From Andalucia godoyi (taxonomy: Eukaryota; Discoba; Jakobea; Jakobida; Andaluciidae): a stretch of 64,000 nt of DNA. The translations under genes were made by a program, and so were the position numbers. The stretch's first letter is position 1; each line of letters opens with the position of its first letter. The notes below the pieces were generated by a model. That model saw nothing but the letters and a program-made list of their open reading frames with translations. It was not told where the DNA came from and searched no databases. Positions 48,954-59,299 of the stretch are shown here, piece after piece. Location: assembly GCA_009859145.1 (NCBI GenBank), contig VRVR01000021.1, positions 133,507 through 197,506 on the forward strand, in the 5' to 3' direction.

Positions 48954-51900
48954 ATGGATCGTCTGAAACTCGATTCGTTTGATTTGCTGCAATCATTTTC
49001 AGCATTTTCCACACACTCTGCTTCGGCCCTGTCGCTACTAAAGGCATCGATTTCGACTTCATTGATCGACAGCCATTTGAAAAATGCACACATTCCATCT
49101 GCTTCTACTATGGCGTTCGTCGCTGGGTCGATTGGAGCTGCCGCGATCACCACTCGAACAATACTGTCTCTCCGAAACCGACATTCCCGCCACTCTCATC
49201 GCAGCCTGTCCTCGGAAGCACACAGTGTTTCTTCTTTTTCAGCTGGGATCCCCAAGATTAGCATGAGTCCACGCAAGTTTCGAGTTTCCAGAAGCATGCA
49301 GACGGAAAAAAACGCCGATCAAGCGGGAGCAATAATAGACGTTTCACAAGAGGTCGCTGATTCCCCGGGTTCAAGATTGCTTGATTCCCATGCGCAGTAT
49401 GAATGGGAGTGGTTTTGCAGGGAAGCCATTTCCCAGACAGACTTTGGCTGCAAAGTTGCTCATGCAGACGAGTGCACAATGACAGCTGACCGTGCAGAGT
49501 TGTTCGTGGACTCGCAGACGAACACCTCATGTTTGGATTTCCAATCTCCAGCTTCAGTTCAAACAGAGAATGCTACGGTCTGCGATACTGCCTTTCAAGC
49601 CGGGTGCGCCATGGAAGATGGGGAGACGCAAGTGAGCTTCATTGTCTCGGATTTTGTTATGCAGACAGAGAACCAGCTGCAATGCTCGGGTTCGGTGCAG
49701 ACGGAAGAACGGATCTCTCGCTCTGGACATACGCAAACCACGCATGCAGAAACGATGAGCATTCCTGTTCAAACCGTCCATAGTGAGACTGCGAATCAGG
49801 ATGTCCAAGTCGAATGCGAGTCCTCGAACGCGATTTGTCAGGCGGGGTTTGCTGCTTTCGAGTTGCAAACCATCGCTTCGCAGACAAGCACGGCGGAGAT
49901 GACGGTTGATCAGCATTGTCAGATTGCAAGCGAGTTGCAAGAAGCGGCGTCGCAGAATTGCGGTCCGGACATGCGGGATACTGGCGTCTCCGTCATGTGC
50001 GAAATGTTGGAGATGTTCATGCAGACTTCCATGGACGTGCAGCACGCGGACGCTCAGTGCAGTGTCATGACATGCGAAGCTTCGTGCGATCCATGCTTGG
50101 CGAGAATGGTGAATTCATCGACCCAAGTCTGCTGTGAAGCGCTGGATCGAGGGACGCAAGCCGAATGTGAAATGGAAGATTCCGGGCTGCAGTACTCTCC
50201 GGAAACTCATGAAATCGCTACCGGAAGTGACGAAGCATGCTGCCGAATGAACAACGGCTGCCAGGTCTCCGCTCAAGACGAGGATGCAGAATGCCAAGTG
50301 AACATACTCCCGATTGTCTCCGACGCGGATTGTCAGTCCGAGACGTACCAGATGCACTCAATGAATTCGCAGACGGCTGTCTCGCATTTTTCAATGGCGG
50401 ATGGATCTACTCAGTACGAGACTGGCATGGCGCAGGATGTGAACGAGGCAGACGACGAGCTGTCCAGGACCGTGTATTTGGTTATCCGTTCAGACTCGGA
50501 AACGCAAACAGACACAACCGCCCTCAACGCATTTCCCCCTTTGCACGGATCTCTGCCACTGGATTCCTCTGTCGGAATCCTGTCGTCGTCGACTCACTCG
50601 TCCGTTATCCACAATCCGCTCAGCTCTGTCGGAGCTGCCGCGGACGTTTTCACGCCCATGAGCGATCGGCATCGAACGATTGGGATGGATGATCTCGGAG
50701 AGGCAAGTACGTCACCGGAATCTGTGTTCTCCGTTCGATCGGATCTCTCGGAGAGATCATCGCCACAACTCAAGGCAGGCCTGCAATTCTACAAGACGCG
50801 CCAGCAAGAGCTCGAAGCGAATCGTGCGAAGATCATGTGCACGTTGAAGGATACCATCCGGGAGAATGACGAGTTGAAAAAGGAAGTAGAGAAGCTCAAA
50901 ATTCGGCTGGCATTCCTGGAGGCGAAGCGCAGTCCGAGTTTGGCTTATGGTAATCACAACTACTGCCATCACAGCAGCAACAACAGCAGCAATCTAAGCA
51001 TGGCAAATGCGTCTGTGATCGATACGTCTTTTGTCCTTCCTTCTGATTTGTCCATGTCAATGCTCCAAAGTCCGCCGATTGCATCTCGTCGTGAAATGGA
51101 CCAGCGTGCGGATATCATGATGCAGACGATTCAGCAGTTGCAACAAACCATTTCTCATCTAGAACAGGAGCTTGCCAGTCGCAATGCTGTTTTCATCGAG
51201 AAGGAAGCACAGTTGCTGCGTGTCCGGGATCGTGATGACGTGATTGCGCGCGAGAACAGGTCTCTGAAGGAAAAGGTCGACAAGATGGAGTCTGACAAGG
51301 CTCATGACGTGAAGCGCATCCAGGAACTGCAGCGGCAGGTTGCGGCCATTGTCAACAAAGTAGAAATGCTCACCAACAGTTTGGAAGAAGTGTCTCGCGA
51401 TCGGGAAAGTATTTTGGCGAAATCAAGGACGGTTGAAGCCGAGACCGAGCGAGAAAAGGCGGTTCGCTTGGAGATCCTTCAAAAAGTAGAGAGCTTGGAG
51501 GTCGAAAACAACCACCTGAAAGCCATGGTCGAGCAGCACCAGGTTGAACGTCAGCAGCTCATCCATCATGCGCAGCAGAACCTTGTGATGGATGAGAACC
51601 TCGTCGAATTTGCAAGGAATTCCAAGAAGAGCATCAAGATATACCAGGATCTCAAAGACCAGATCCGAGTGCTCTCGGAAGAGAACCAGCGCCTTAAGGC
51701 ACAGGCGCATCACCTCCGAGAGAATCATCGCAAGAAGTCGCTCGAGGAAAAGGAAAATGGGGCCGTTGCACTTCAAGCCAAGCGGGCTGTTGCGTCGGTT
51801 GCATCTGCTTTTGCACCTGCCACGAACACTACTGCTGCACCCGCTGCAGCCATTCCGCTTGCATCAGTCCCCGTGCATCCGGCAACCACCACCAGCCGGG

Positions 51901-51992
51901 CGAACGCCGCACCACCGCCACCACTACCCAGAGTGCCACGGGGGGCTCCCATCAGTACACACCACATTACCACCAGCTCTCGCCGAATCTAG
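48954..51992 (+). CDS. Multivalent xQT-repeat protein with coiled coil, candidate LC8-binding hub
   Basis: The 1012-residue protein starts at ATG 48954 (MDRLKLDSF); upstream there is no ATG. A hydrophobic stretch (MAFVAGSIGAAAITTRTIL, about residues 53-71) may be a membrane segment. Residues about 114-520 hold at least 13 spaced xQT motifs, such as SMQTEK, ISQTDF, SVQTEN, VMQTEN, HTQTTH, PVQTVH, ASQTST, NSQTAV and ETQTDT, with related TQV/TQA/TQY sites. TQT is the anchor of dynein light chain LC8 ligands. Cysteines are frequent in this part. A coiled coil at about 610-920 follows, and a Pro/Ala-rich tail. This layout recalls LC8-dimerised scaffolds such as Nup159 or ASCIZ, but no homology to them is claimed. 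Function inferred from motif pattern only. Confidence 0.75.
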   Translation: MDRLKLDSFDLLQSFSAFSTHSASALSLLKASISTSLIDSHLKNAHIPSASTMAFVAGSIGAAAITTRTILSLRNRHSRHSHRSLSSEAHSVSSFSAGIPKISMSPRKFRVSRSMQTEKNADQAGAIIDVSQEVADSPGSRLLDSHAQYEWEWFCREAISQTDFGCKVAHADECTMTADRAELFVDSQTNTSCLDFQSPASVQTENATVCDTAFQAGCAMEDGETQVSFIVSDFVMQTENQLQCSGSVQTEERISRSGHTQTTHAETMSIPVQTVHSETANQDVQVECESSNAICQAGFAAFELQTIASQTSTAEMTVDQHCQIASELQEAASQNCGPDMRDTGVSVMCEMLEMFMQTSMDVQHADAQCSVMTCEASCDPCLARMVNSSTQVCCEALDRGTQAECEMEDSGLQYSPETHEIATGSDEACCRMNNGCQVSAQDEDAECQVNILPIVSDADCQSETYQMHSMNSQTAVSHFSMADGSTQYETGMAQDVNEADDELSRTVYLVIRSDSETQTDTTALNAFPPLHGSLPLDSSVGILSSSTHSSVIHNPLSSVGAAADVFTPMSDRHRTIGMDDLGEASTSPESVFSVRSDLSERSSPQLKAGLQFYKTRQQELEANRAKIMCTLKDTIRENDELKKEVEKLKIRLAFLEAKRSPSLAYGNHNYCHHSSNNSSNLSMANASVIDTSFVLPSDLSMSMLQSPPIASRREMDQRADIMMQTIQQLQQTISHLEQELASRNAVFIEKEAQLLRVRDRDDVIARENRSLKEKVDKMESDKAHDVKRIQELQRQVAAIVNKVEMLTNSLEEVSRDRESILAKSRTVEAETEREKAVRLEILQKVESLEVENNHLKAMVEQHQVERQQLIHHAQQNLVMDENLVEFARNSKKSIKIYQDLKDQIRVLSEENQRLKAQAHHLRENHRKKSLEEKENGAVALQAKRAVASVASAFAPATNTTAAPAAAIPLASVPVHPATTTSRANAAPPPPLPRVPRGAPISTHHITTSSRRI

Positions 51993-52215
51993 GTTTTCGG
52001 CATGAGCCTTTTTCGTACAGATAGCGTATTCTTCTCTTCTTCTGCTGTTTGCTATTGTAGTTTGTTTTTGCTTGCTACGCTTTCTGAACACCCCACATTC
52101 ATTTATATCCTTGTATGTTTTTTGAATAGTAACTTAAAAATCTGAAAAAATAGAAGGAAAAAAAAAACAGAAAAACAAAAAATACAATGCAACTCTAATG
52201 TTTAATCACGCATCA

Positions 52216-52857
52216 TCAGTCGTGCTCGTCGTGTGGCGCCTTGCTCTTCTTCTCCTTCTTGGGAAACTCCTTGTCGGCCAGTCCAAGGAGTGAGTAATCG
52301 AAACCAAAGACCCATTTCAGCACAGAGGCATATGTGCTCTTAATCGCGTCTGGATCTGCATTGTGGAAAAGCGTCATGATGACAGCAAGTCCCATTGCAA
52401 AGATGAGAATGGAGTATCCCGGAACCACAGGAAGCCGAAGGAACCGATACACCAGTTCGAGGAACCGAGGAATACAGTACACTGCCAGCTCCGATCGTCG
52501 TGACGCACGTTCAATTTCCACGGACTGCGCACACAAAAACCCGGCAATCAGCGCTTGCCATTGATCATCCTTGTTTCGCAGACCTCGTATCTTACACAGC
52601 ACATAGCAAAACAAGGACACGAATGTCGACAGGAACGATGCAGACCGGATTGTGGCTTTCAGACAATGAAGAAGACCCTTTGGGCTAAGCTTTCTAAATC
52701 GGAACAGCAGCGTAGGAACAAAATGGATAGGTGCATACAGCTTGAGCATTTCGGGAAACACGTCCACAAACACTTGCAACGACCGATACAAGTCACGACC
52801 TCCGTAAATCCGCTTATTGTCTATGAAAACCCCGGGAGAAATCACAAAATCTGTCAT
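52216..52857 (-). CDS. TMEM135-like membrane protein
   Basis: The 213-residue protein has several hydrophobic helices and the segment ALIAGFLCAQSVEIERASRR followed by SELAVYCIPRFLELVYRFL, which matches the TMEM135/peroxisomal family core (AGF...RR.ELA.Y...R..E). It ends with a charged tail (FPKKEKKSKAPHDEHD). Known members are peroxisomal or mitochondrial membrane proteins that influence lipid and organelle dynamics. It is shorter than animal TMEM135 (about 458) and seems to cover only the C-terminal half. The first ATG is at 52857 (MTDFVISPG); the frame upstream starts with GTG. Confidence 0.7.
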   Translation of the reverse strand: MTDFVISPGVFIDNKRIYGGRDLYRSLQVFVDVFPEMLKLYAPIHFVPTLLFRFRKLSPKGLLHCLKATIRSASFLSTFVSLFCYVLCKIRGLRNKDDQWQALIAGFLCAQSVEIERASRRSELAVYCIPRFLELVYRFLRLPVVPGYSILIFAMGLAVIMTLFHNADPDAIKSTYASVLKWVFGFDYSLLGLADKEFPKKEKKSKAPHDEHD

Positions 52858-53412
52858 TTCCCCGCTCACTCACTCTCGTGCACACGCCCTCCGTTGCTCG
52901 ATTCTCGCCTAATAAATAAATAACGAACAAAATAAACAAGTACACAGTCGAACGAACGAACGAACAGAAGACGGAGATTGCTGATCGATCGATCAAACTG
53001 CCCTCGGTGCGTTTTTTTACGACTGGTGTCACGGTACCTTACTTTGTGATTCAACATTTTGGGAATTTCTGTTTTGTGATCTGTGTGGTTTTTAAACAAC
53101 AACCAACCAAACAAACCAACAATCGCAAAACGGAAAGAAGAAAAGAAAGAAAAGAAAGAAAAAAGAAGAAAAGTATTCATAAGCGCGCCAAGAAGAGTGT
53201 CTCAGTGGAACGCAACGGATCGGCTGCTGATGTAACGACTGGTGACGATCCAGAATCTTGATTGGGTTATTTGCATTTCAATATTTATCGTTTGATTTTA
53301 TTATATATATTCGCCCCCCTTTTTTTTCTATTTGGGGAGGTTTCTTTTCTGGCATCGTTGCTCCAATTTGGGTTTTCTACTTGTCTGATTGTTGGAAGGC
53401 GCTTTCACATGC

Positions 53413-55004
53413 ATGGCGGAAGAAGAGACGACTGACAAGAAGCGACTGATTCCAAAGATCAAGCAGACTCCGTCGGATCAGATCAGGTCTTTTCTCTTGG
53501 CGTTCGCGTTACTTCAGGCGTGTTTTATTACTGTGTTCTCGTGGTCATCTGCCATATGTTCCTGCTCTCCAACCTTTGAATTCATGTGGATGGTCACTAC
53601 GCAGTCCTCCAACCCTCAGCCTCTCAATCCAGATGCTGTTCCGTATCATCTTATTCCAGATGATTACGTTGCATTTATGCGGGCGTTTATTGGAAATGCC
53701 ACTATCGGTGCTTCAGACAATGCGTCCAGGGTGATGAAAGCGGCGGCGTATGCATCGTTGTTCGAATTCTCCGTTGTTTCATGCAGCAAACCGTATGTAT
53801 TCCGTTTTTTTCTGACGCACTCGCTAGAAGCGTTGCTCATGAAGCCCTCTCTCTTGATTCAGTGCCATGCATAGGGATGTTGTTGTTGTTGATGATGATG
53901 ATATCTGGATGTCGATGCTAACGTTGATCTCCCCTTTTCTTCTTTTTATGCAGCTCACTCACGGATCCAGATTGCTCGCTGGTGATTTCCATGCCGTTGG
54001 ACAGAGCCGCGAGCCTACTTTGCAATAATGGGTACGAGCACTGCGGTGCGTGGAAGTCCTTTGCTACGGTTTCGAGTACAGCCTGGTTGGCTTTGGTCTT
54101 TGGAGCAAATGGGATTAATTTGGTTGTGATTGGCATGTGGCTGATTTACTGTTATTACTGTCGACAACTGTACTTTGCGGATCAAGCCAATCACGATGTG
54201 CTCTTCGGGTTCATGAAGAAAATTCGAAAATCTCTCATTCTTCTGGCGTTTCTGGTGGTCTTAGGAAGCGTCTTTACCGTTGGCACTCTCCTGTATTGGG
54301 TGCTCAGCTCTGAATTCGATTCCCTTTGTCCACCTCGACTGGTTAACGGTTTCTTGGTTGGGTTTCAAGAAGGATGGGCAGTACCGGTGGCTTCGACAGG
54401 CGCGGGTGTGCAGTTGATATTTTTTGTTTTTTTGTGTGTGTCCATTCGGTTCATGAGTGTCCGCATGCAGCAGTTTGAGGAGACCGAGTACTGTGCAGAT
54501 GTGGAAACAAACAGAGTCCGTATGACAGAGCGAGATGCGCAGCGCTCCGAACTTGCTAAGCGCGAATGTGAAGAAACACGAGTTCCTGGTGCAATGACAT
54601 CAATGTTCCTTGGATTTCCAATATTTAGAAAACCCATGGATCCGCTTCCGCCTCCGCCTGGTCGTGTGGCTCGTCGATCGAATGGAGATGTTTTCGGGAG
54701 TGATGCAGCAGGACGGACGTACGACGCAAAGCCGAGTGCACCCACAGTCGCACCCGTAGTCGCCAATCGGTATGAAGAGGATGCTTCGATGGCCGCCTCG
54801 TCGAGGGCGTCAACCTGGAGCTCATCCCGGCCGGATGCAGCCGCCTTTTCGCGGATGACCCCATCTTCTTGCTTGCAACCGTTGAACGTGAATCCGGAAG
54901 CCCACTATGTGTATCCGAGAAGAAACCAAACTCCCCACCGATCCGTAGGCATTCAGCCACCTGTGGTTGCCGACAAAACTCCACGCGGCGTTCAGCAGAT
55001 ATGA
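53413..55004 (+). CDS. Four-transmembrane hypothetical protein, two exons
   Basis: Exon 1 (53413-53792) encodes MAEEETTDKKRLIPKIKQTP, a first membrane helix (SFLLAFALLQACFITVFSW), and a Cys-bearing outer loop. The intron (53793-53953, 161 bp) runs from GTATGT to TTTTTATGCAG. Exon 2 joins in phase as PSLTDPDCSLVISMPL. Three more helices follow (WLALVFGANGINLVVIGMWL, SLILLAFLVVLGSVFTVGTL, VQLIFFVFLCVSIRF), then a disordered tail with a Pro run (PLPPPPGRVARR). The 476-residue protein has loop cysteines before helix 2, a layout like tetraspanin or claudin-type proteins, but no CCG or W-GLW-C-C motif is seen. Function unknown. Confidence 0.72.
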
Positions 55005-55542
55005 GATGACGCCGTCGTTGGTGCTGTTGTTGCTGTTGTTGCTGTTGTTGCTATAAAAGACATGTTGTACAGTATGTGAATGTGCTTGGCAATCGAAGTC
55101 TTCTCTCATCTCTCTCTCTCTCTCTCTTTCTCTCTATCTATCTATCTATGTTTCCATCCATCCATCCATCTATCTACTCCGACTTCACGGGGGGAATCCC
55201 AAAAACGGTGATTTCAAGTTCTTGAAGTGTCCCGTGACTCGTGATCAAACGCCTGCGACGTTTGTCGCATCTCTCAAAAGCCGGACGACAACGAATAAGC
55301 ACTTCCACTTCCGCATTCGTCACATCAGGACGTTGGAATAACAACACAATTGATTGTGCGTGATATCACCAGCATCCCACACGGATATTTTGGAACCCTC
55401 CTATAGACCCCTACCGCATTTGGTGTCCAACGACTGAAGCCCCTCCATCTCATCCTGTGTTTTTTCTTCTTTCTTTCCACTTGTGCGGCTTGCTGTTTTT
55501 CTGATCACCGTCTGAGGTTCTCCTTCCTCTCCTTTGTTGCTG

Positions 55543-55586
<44 letters not shown>

Positions 55587-55674
55587 CGCTCGCTCTCTTT
55601 TCTCTCCGTCTTTCTTTTACACCCACGCGCGCACATTCTTGTTATTAGCTGGTGACATTTTAGTGCCATGCAAC
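55005..55674. other. Intergenic region rich in simple repeats
   Basis: It holds a (TTGCTG)n tract near 55020-55050, CT- and (ATCT)n-type runs at 55108-55150, and a (CT)n tract at about 55548-55582. The C/T-rich end forms the leader of the next gene. No coding gene is seen. Confidence 0.7.
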
Positions 55675-56652
55675 ATGGGTTCATCACATTCGACTGCCAA
55701 GATTAAGCGTAGCTCCTCCTTTCACACTCGTCGTCAGCCTGAGCGCCACTTGTCGAAGCCAGAAGCATTGGACGTTTCTACAGGATTCCTCTCTACGTCC
55801 CTGTCCGATCATGATTTGCAATATGCTTCTGCACAGATTGTGGATTCAAGCGTGGAGTCTGCGACAGGCGCTCTTTTTGTTGTTAAGCAGCGCTCTGGGC
55901 TGATTTGGAAGCTCCGAACCATGTTTTCGTTCAAGTCATCCAAGATCGCCGTACTGGAGTACAAGGATATGGAAGTACTGAAATTCGAAAGTGCGTGTCA
56001 GCAGCTGGAGGATGACATGTCGGATGGGTATCGGTCCGATGTGCAGTCTCCAAAGCCTGGACAGACGCCAACGATGCTGCGCCACGCAGACTCGCCAGCC
56101 TCCTCAACGTACAGCTCAACAATGGAGGCGAGTGGCTCAACAAAATCCGCGAAACGCACCATTCCTGATTCCGTGAAGAAGGCTCGTAGACGAAAGCGCT
56201 CGAGCCGAGTGTTTCCTTCTGCAGATGATTTGGACGGATTTGAGCAGGGGACTCCGGCGTTCGGCAGTTCATGTGCTGCAACTCCTGGAAAAGCCAACAC
56301 AGCCGAGGGAACACCAAAGCCTTGCCTGAAGCGAGTTCGCTCTACATCGAGCATCGTCTCCCCGTTTGTTCGCCAGCGCTCGGAACTTCGCAGATGCGAC
56401 AAGCGATTCACTCTCGAATCTGAAGTGATTGATATCACTCACATGATTGATCAGGATGCGCTGCGTCAGCGTCAATTCACTGCTCCTGTGGTCCAGGAGC
56501 GCATCATTGTTCGCGTATCTGATCATCATCATCGCAGCATTGTCGGCTTCAAGGAAGAATTGGAACAGAATCGCACCTTCAAAAAGCACCATCCCGCGTC
56601 CATTGTTTCCGTGTTCGCGACAGCTCCCGTCTCGCCGTGCACTCGTGGATGA
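55675..56652 (+). CDS. Basic protein with N-myristoylation-type start
   Basis: The 325-residue protein starts MGSSHSTAKIKRSSSFHTRR. Gly2 and Ser6 fit the N-myristoyltransferase consensus, and the following basic residues would support membrane binding. Residues about 75-110 are more ordered (GALFVVKQRSGLIWKLRTMF, then SKIAVLEYKDMEVLKFESAC). After a Ser/Pro/Thr-rich linker, KARRRKRSSRVF is a basic patch, and the end contains RQFTAPVVQERIIVRVSDHH. The frame is open upstream through a (CT)n tract that would give a false Leu/Ser leader. The family is not recognised. Compare the MGSSKS protein at 59672. Confidence 0.72.
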   Translation: MGSSHSTAKIKRSSSFHTRRQPERHLSKPEALDVSTGFLSTSLSDHDLQYASAQIVDSSVESATGALFVVKQRSGLIWKLRTMFSFKSSKIAVLEYKDMEVLKFESACQQLEDDMSDGYRSDVQSPKPGQTPTMLRHADSPASSTYSSTMEASGSTKSAKRTIPDSVKKARRRKRSSRVFPSADDLDGFEQGTPAFGSSCAATPGKANTAEGTPKPCLKRVRSTSSIVSPFVRQRSELRRCDKRFTLESEVIDITHMIDQDALRQRQFTAPVVQERIIVRVSDHHHRSIVGFKEELEQNRTFKKHHPASIVSVFATAPVSPCTRG

Positions 56653-56957
56653 CCGCGATTCTCGTTTTCTTTTTCCAACAAAAAACCCTGTCGCGCATAT
56701 GTATATGTCCGTTTTATGTAATTTAGGAATTCGTTTGTATATTTGTATATTGTGTTCACTGTGTTCGTATTTGGCTATTTTTTAATTTAATTTTAATTTA
56801 TTTTTAATTTTTAACTTAATTTTAATTCAGTAACTAATTACGTTGTGCAGCGTAGGAAAATTACGACATTTACGACATCTTTGCTGCAGTACCGGGTCTC
56901 TTCTTGCCTCGACTGCAAAACACACACAACAATCATATTATTTGATTCCAGCCTTCA

Positions 56958-57536
56958 TTACGAAGATGCAGGCTGGCGAATCGTCTTGAGGGCAGTGGTC
57001 CATTTCAGCAGCTCATTAATCATGACATCGGCCGATTTCTCGTGGATAGGAAGAGGGGTGAACAAGTCTTCCTGCACCATCGGAAAGACATTTGGAATTG
57101 CAACGGCCTCCATGATAGGGACAATCTTCAGAGAAGTCAACAGCGTCTTCACATCCTGCACCGACCGGATTCCTCCAGACATACCTCCGTAGCTCACAAA
57201 GCCCGCTGCTTTATAGTTCCATTCGCCGTAGAGATAGTCCAAAGCGTTAATCAACGTCGCTGGAGCACAAAAATTGTACTCCGGCACCACGAACACAAAT
57301 GCATCGGACCGATCCACCGTCCTCGCCCACGCCTTCGTGTGTTCTTTTGTGTACTTTTTCAAGCTTGGATGGTTCGGCTCGTCGAGGAAAGGAAGATTCA
57401 CCTCTGCCAAATCTGCAACTTGCACGTTGAACTTCCCGTTCTTTGTTGCGTAGTCGATGAACCACTTTCCAACAGGCAGACCAACGCGGCCAGGGCGAGT
57501 ACTCGCGATGATGATAGTCAGAACAGGAAGCGACAT
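56958..57536 (-). CDS. NADPH-dependent FMN reductase family protein (copy 1)
   Basis: The 192-residue flavodoxin-like protein has the phosphate-binding loop IIASTRPGRVGLPVGKWF near its N terminus, the VVPEYNFCAPATLINALDYL segment that contacts the flavin, and the FVSYGGMSGGIRSVQ loop. Known members (FMN_red family, e.g. yeast Lot6-like) reduce FMN or quinones with NAD(P)H; quinone or azo reductase activity is inferred. The start is the ATG at 57536 (MSLPVLTII). It is a tandem paralogue of the gene at 57998-58570, same strand. A (CA)n tract lies just upstream. Confidence 0.9.
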   Translation of the reverse strand: MSLPVLTIIIASTRPGRVGLPVGKWFIDYATKNGKFNVQVADLAEVNLPFLDEPNHPSLKKYTKEHTKAWARTVDRSDAFVFVVPEYNFCAPATLINALDYLYGEWNYKAAGFVSYGGMSGGIRSVQDVKTLLTSLKIVPIMEAVAIPNVFPMVQEDLFTPLPIHEKSADVMINELLKWTTALKTIRQPASS

Positions 57537-57587
57537 CTGTTGCACGTTGCTGCTTTTTTCCTCACGCAAAAAACACAGTTTAAAGAG

Positions 57588-57615
<28 letters not shown>
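57588..57615. repeat. (CA)n microsatellite
   Basis: About 14 CA units lie in the 5' leader of reductase copy 1. On the minus strand this reads as (TG)n and creates a false Cys-Val run. Confidence 0.93.
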
Positions 57616-57618
<3 letters not shown>

Positions 57619-57997
57619 GCCAGTTTATTATTTATTCTCCAGACTCGAAAAAGAACCCGGAAACAAAAGCCCCATTGAGCAGGAAAATGCTTCTACACAT
57701 CACTTGAACGGAAAGCGCAGATGCCCAGGATTCAGATCGCGTCGCAGCAGACAAGAAGCAGACGACACCCGGAGCCCCCCTGCTACTAGTACTGAACCAT
57801 TTCCATTTTCCAGTGCGACTCCCTTTTTTTTGTTTTTTGTTGTTTTTTGTTTTTGGCCATGTCCGACGACGCGTGGGGAAGCCAGCGAAAGACAGGAATA
57901 CTCCAGGAGATGGAAAAAAAAAGGCATTATTTTACCAATACCCGTATATACGGGTTTGTGAACAGGTGCGGCAGCAGGTGAAAAACAAAAAACAAGG

Positions 57998-58570
57998 TTA
58001 ACTTCGGATTGTTTTCAGTGCGGTGGTCCATTTCACAAGCTCGTCCAGCATCTTGTCTGCGGCGAGTCCGACAGCAGCATCGGCGGGAGTGAACACGCCG
58101 TCCTTGACCTGCGGGAAGACCATAGGCAGCGCGACTGCCTCGACTAACGGAACCATTTTGAACGTCGTGAGCATGGTTTTGAGGTCCTGAACAGCTCGGA
58201 TGCCACCGGACATTCCACCATAACTGACGAACCCGGCTGGTTTGTAGTTCCATTCAAGATAAAGATAGTCTAGTGCATTGACCAGAGTAGCCGGTGCAGA
58301 GAAGTTGTATTCGGGAATCACAAACACAAATGCATCCGACTCGGAGACAATCTTTGCCCACGTCTTGGTGTGCTCCTTGGTGTACTTTTGCGCCATTGGA
58401 TGGTTCGGCTCGTCGAAAAACGGCAGGTTCAGTTCGGCCAAGTCGGTCACTTTGACAGAGAACTTTCCATGGTTCTGTGCATACTGCGAAAACCACGTGC
58501 CAACAGGAAGACCAACGCGGCCCGGCCGAGTACTTGCGATGACGACGTTCAGAACAAAGGTCGATGTCAT
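57998..58570 (-). CDS. NADPH-dependent FMN reductase family protein (copy 2)
   Basis: The 190-residue protein is a close paralogue of copy 1. It has VVIASTRPGRVGLPVGTWF, FDEPNHPMAQKYTKEHTKTW, VIPEYNFSAPATLVNALDYL and FVSYGGMSGGIRAVQDLKTM, each with only a few changes from copy 1. The cofactor loops are intact. The ATG at 58570 (MTSTFVLNV) matches the start of copy 1. The two lie head to tail about 460 bp apart (57537-57997), which points to a tandem duplication. Substrate difference cannot be read from the sequence. Confidence 0.9.
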   Translation of the reverse strand: MTSTFVLNVVIASTRPGRVGLPVGTWFSQYAQNHGKFSVKVTDLAELNLPFFDEPNHPMAQKYTKEHTKTWAKIVSESDAFVFVIPEYNFSAPATLVNALDYLYLEWNYKPAGFVSYGGMSGGIRAVQDLKTMLTTFKMVPLVEAVALPMVFPQVKDGVFTPADAAVGLAADKMLDELVKWTTALKTIRS

Positions 58571-58879
58571 TTTTTTTCCCTTTTTCTTCTTCCACGGCAA
58601 ATGAATTGCTTCTCACCAGGGAATCAGTCAATGTGTTAAAAAAAGAACCAGAAAGAAGGAAGAAGAAAGAAGAGAGAAGAGAGAAGAGAGAAGAGAGAAG
58701 GAAAGAAGGAAAGACGGAAAGAAAGAAATAAGAAGAATGAATTATATACAAAGAGCGACAGTCTAGATGGTCGCGGTCTCTTCAACGGAATCCGCACGTC
58801 ATTGCACGAGTTTTCGGCATTAAAACGGCATTAGATTGACCCATGTGTGCCCGATATAGTCATGAATCGTGACAAACTG

Positions 58880-59299
58880 TCACGGAATCTTTCGTTTCTT
58901 GTCGGGGAAAAATGAAAAAACCCGCGTTGACATAGTTCCGATGTCTCCGAGCGGGAGCAGATTGATTTTCTTTATCGCCGACAAACGACTTTGGGGGCGA
59001 GCATGGTGGGGAACGGACGCTTGCAAAAGACTCGCATGGGGTTTTGGACTGCTGGTTTGCGAAGATCGTCTTTTTTTTTTTTTCTTTTTCTTTTTTCCGG
59101 ACACAATCATGGTGATGGTCTGTGGTGCTTTGCCATCGATCTTGGTAGCATTTGCGTGTCCTTCAGTATTGTGTGAAGCCCCAGTGCCAAGCCTGCAGTG
59201 CCGAGTGGCTCCACGCTCCACTCCCAAGTCGAAGCAGAGGGTCAGAGAGTCAGGGCGACAGATCGGCAATGTTTCTTCGTTGGCTGGTTTCACGGCCAT
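58880..59299 (-). CDS. Hypothetical ORF, uncertain
   Basis: A 139-residue minus-strand frame runs from ATG 59299 (MAVKPANEETLPICRPDSLT) with a long Lys run from a poly-T tract. It ends STRVFSFFPDKKRKIP. No domain is recognised. It overlaps the opposite-strand frame at 59109-59645, and at most one is likely to be real. Confidence 0.25.
   Translation of the reverse strand: MAVKPANEETLPICRPDSLTLCFDLGVERGATRHCRLGTGASHNTEGHANATKIDGKAPQTITMIVSGKKKKKKKKRRSSQTSSPKPHASLLQASVPHHARPQSRLSAIKKINLLPLGDIGTMSTRVFSFFPDKKRKIP

Noticed and set aside
55534-55674. Leu/Ser-rich leader before the MGSSHS protein
   Set aside because: It comes from a (CT)n tract and lacks an ATG; the myristoylation-type start at 55675 is better.
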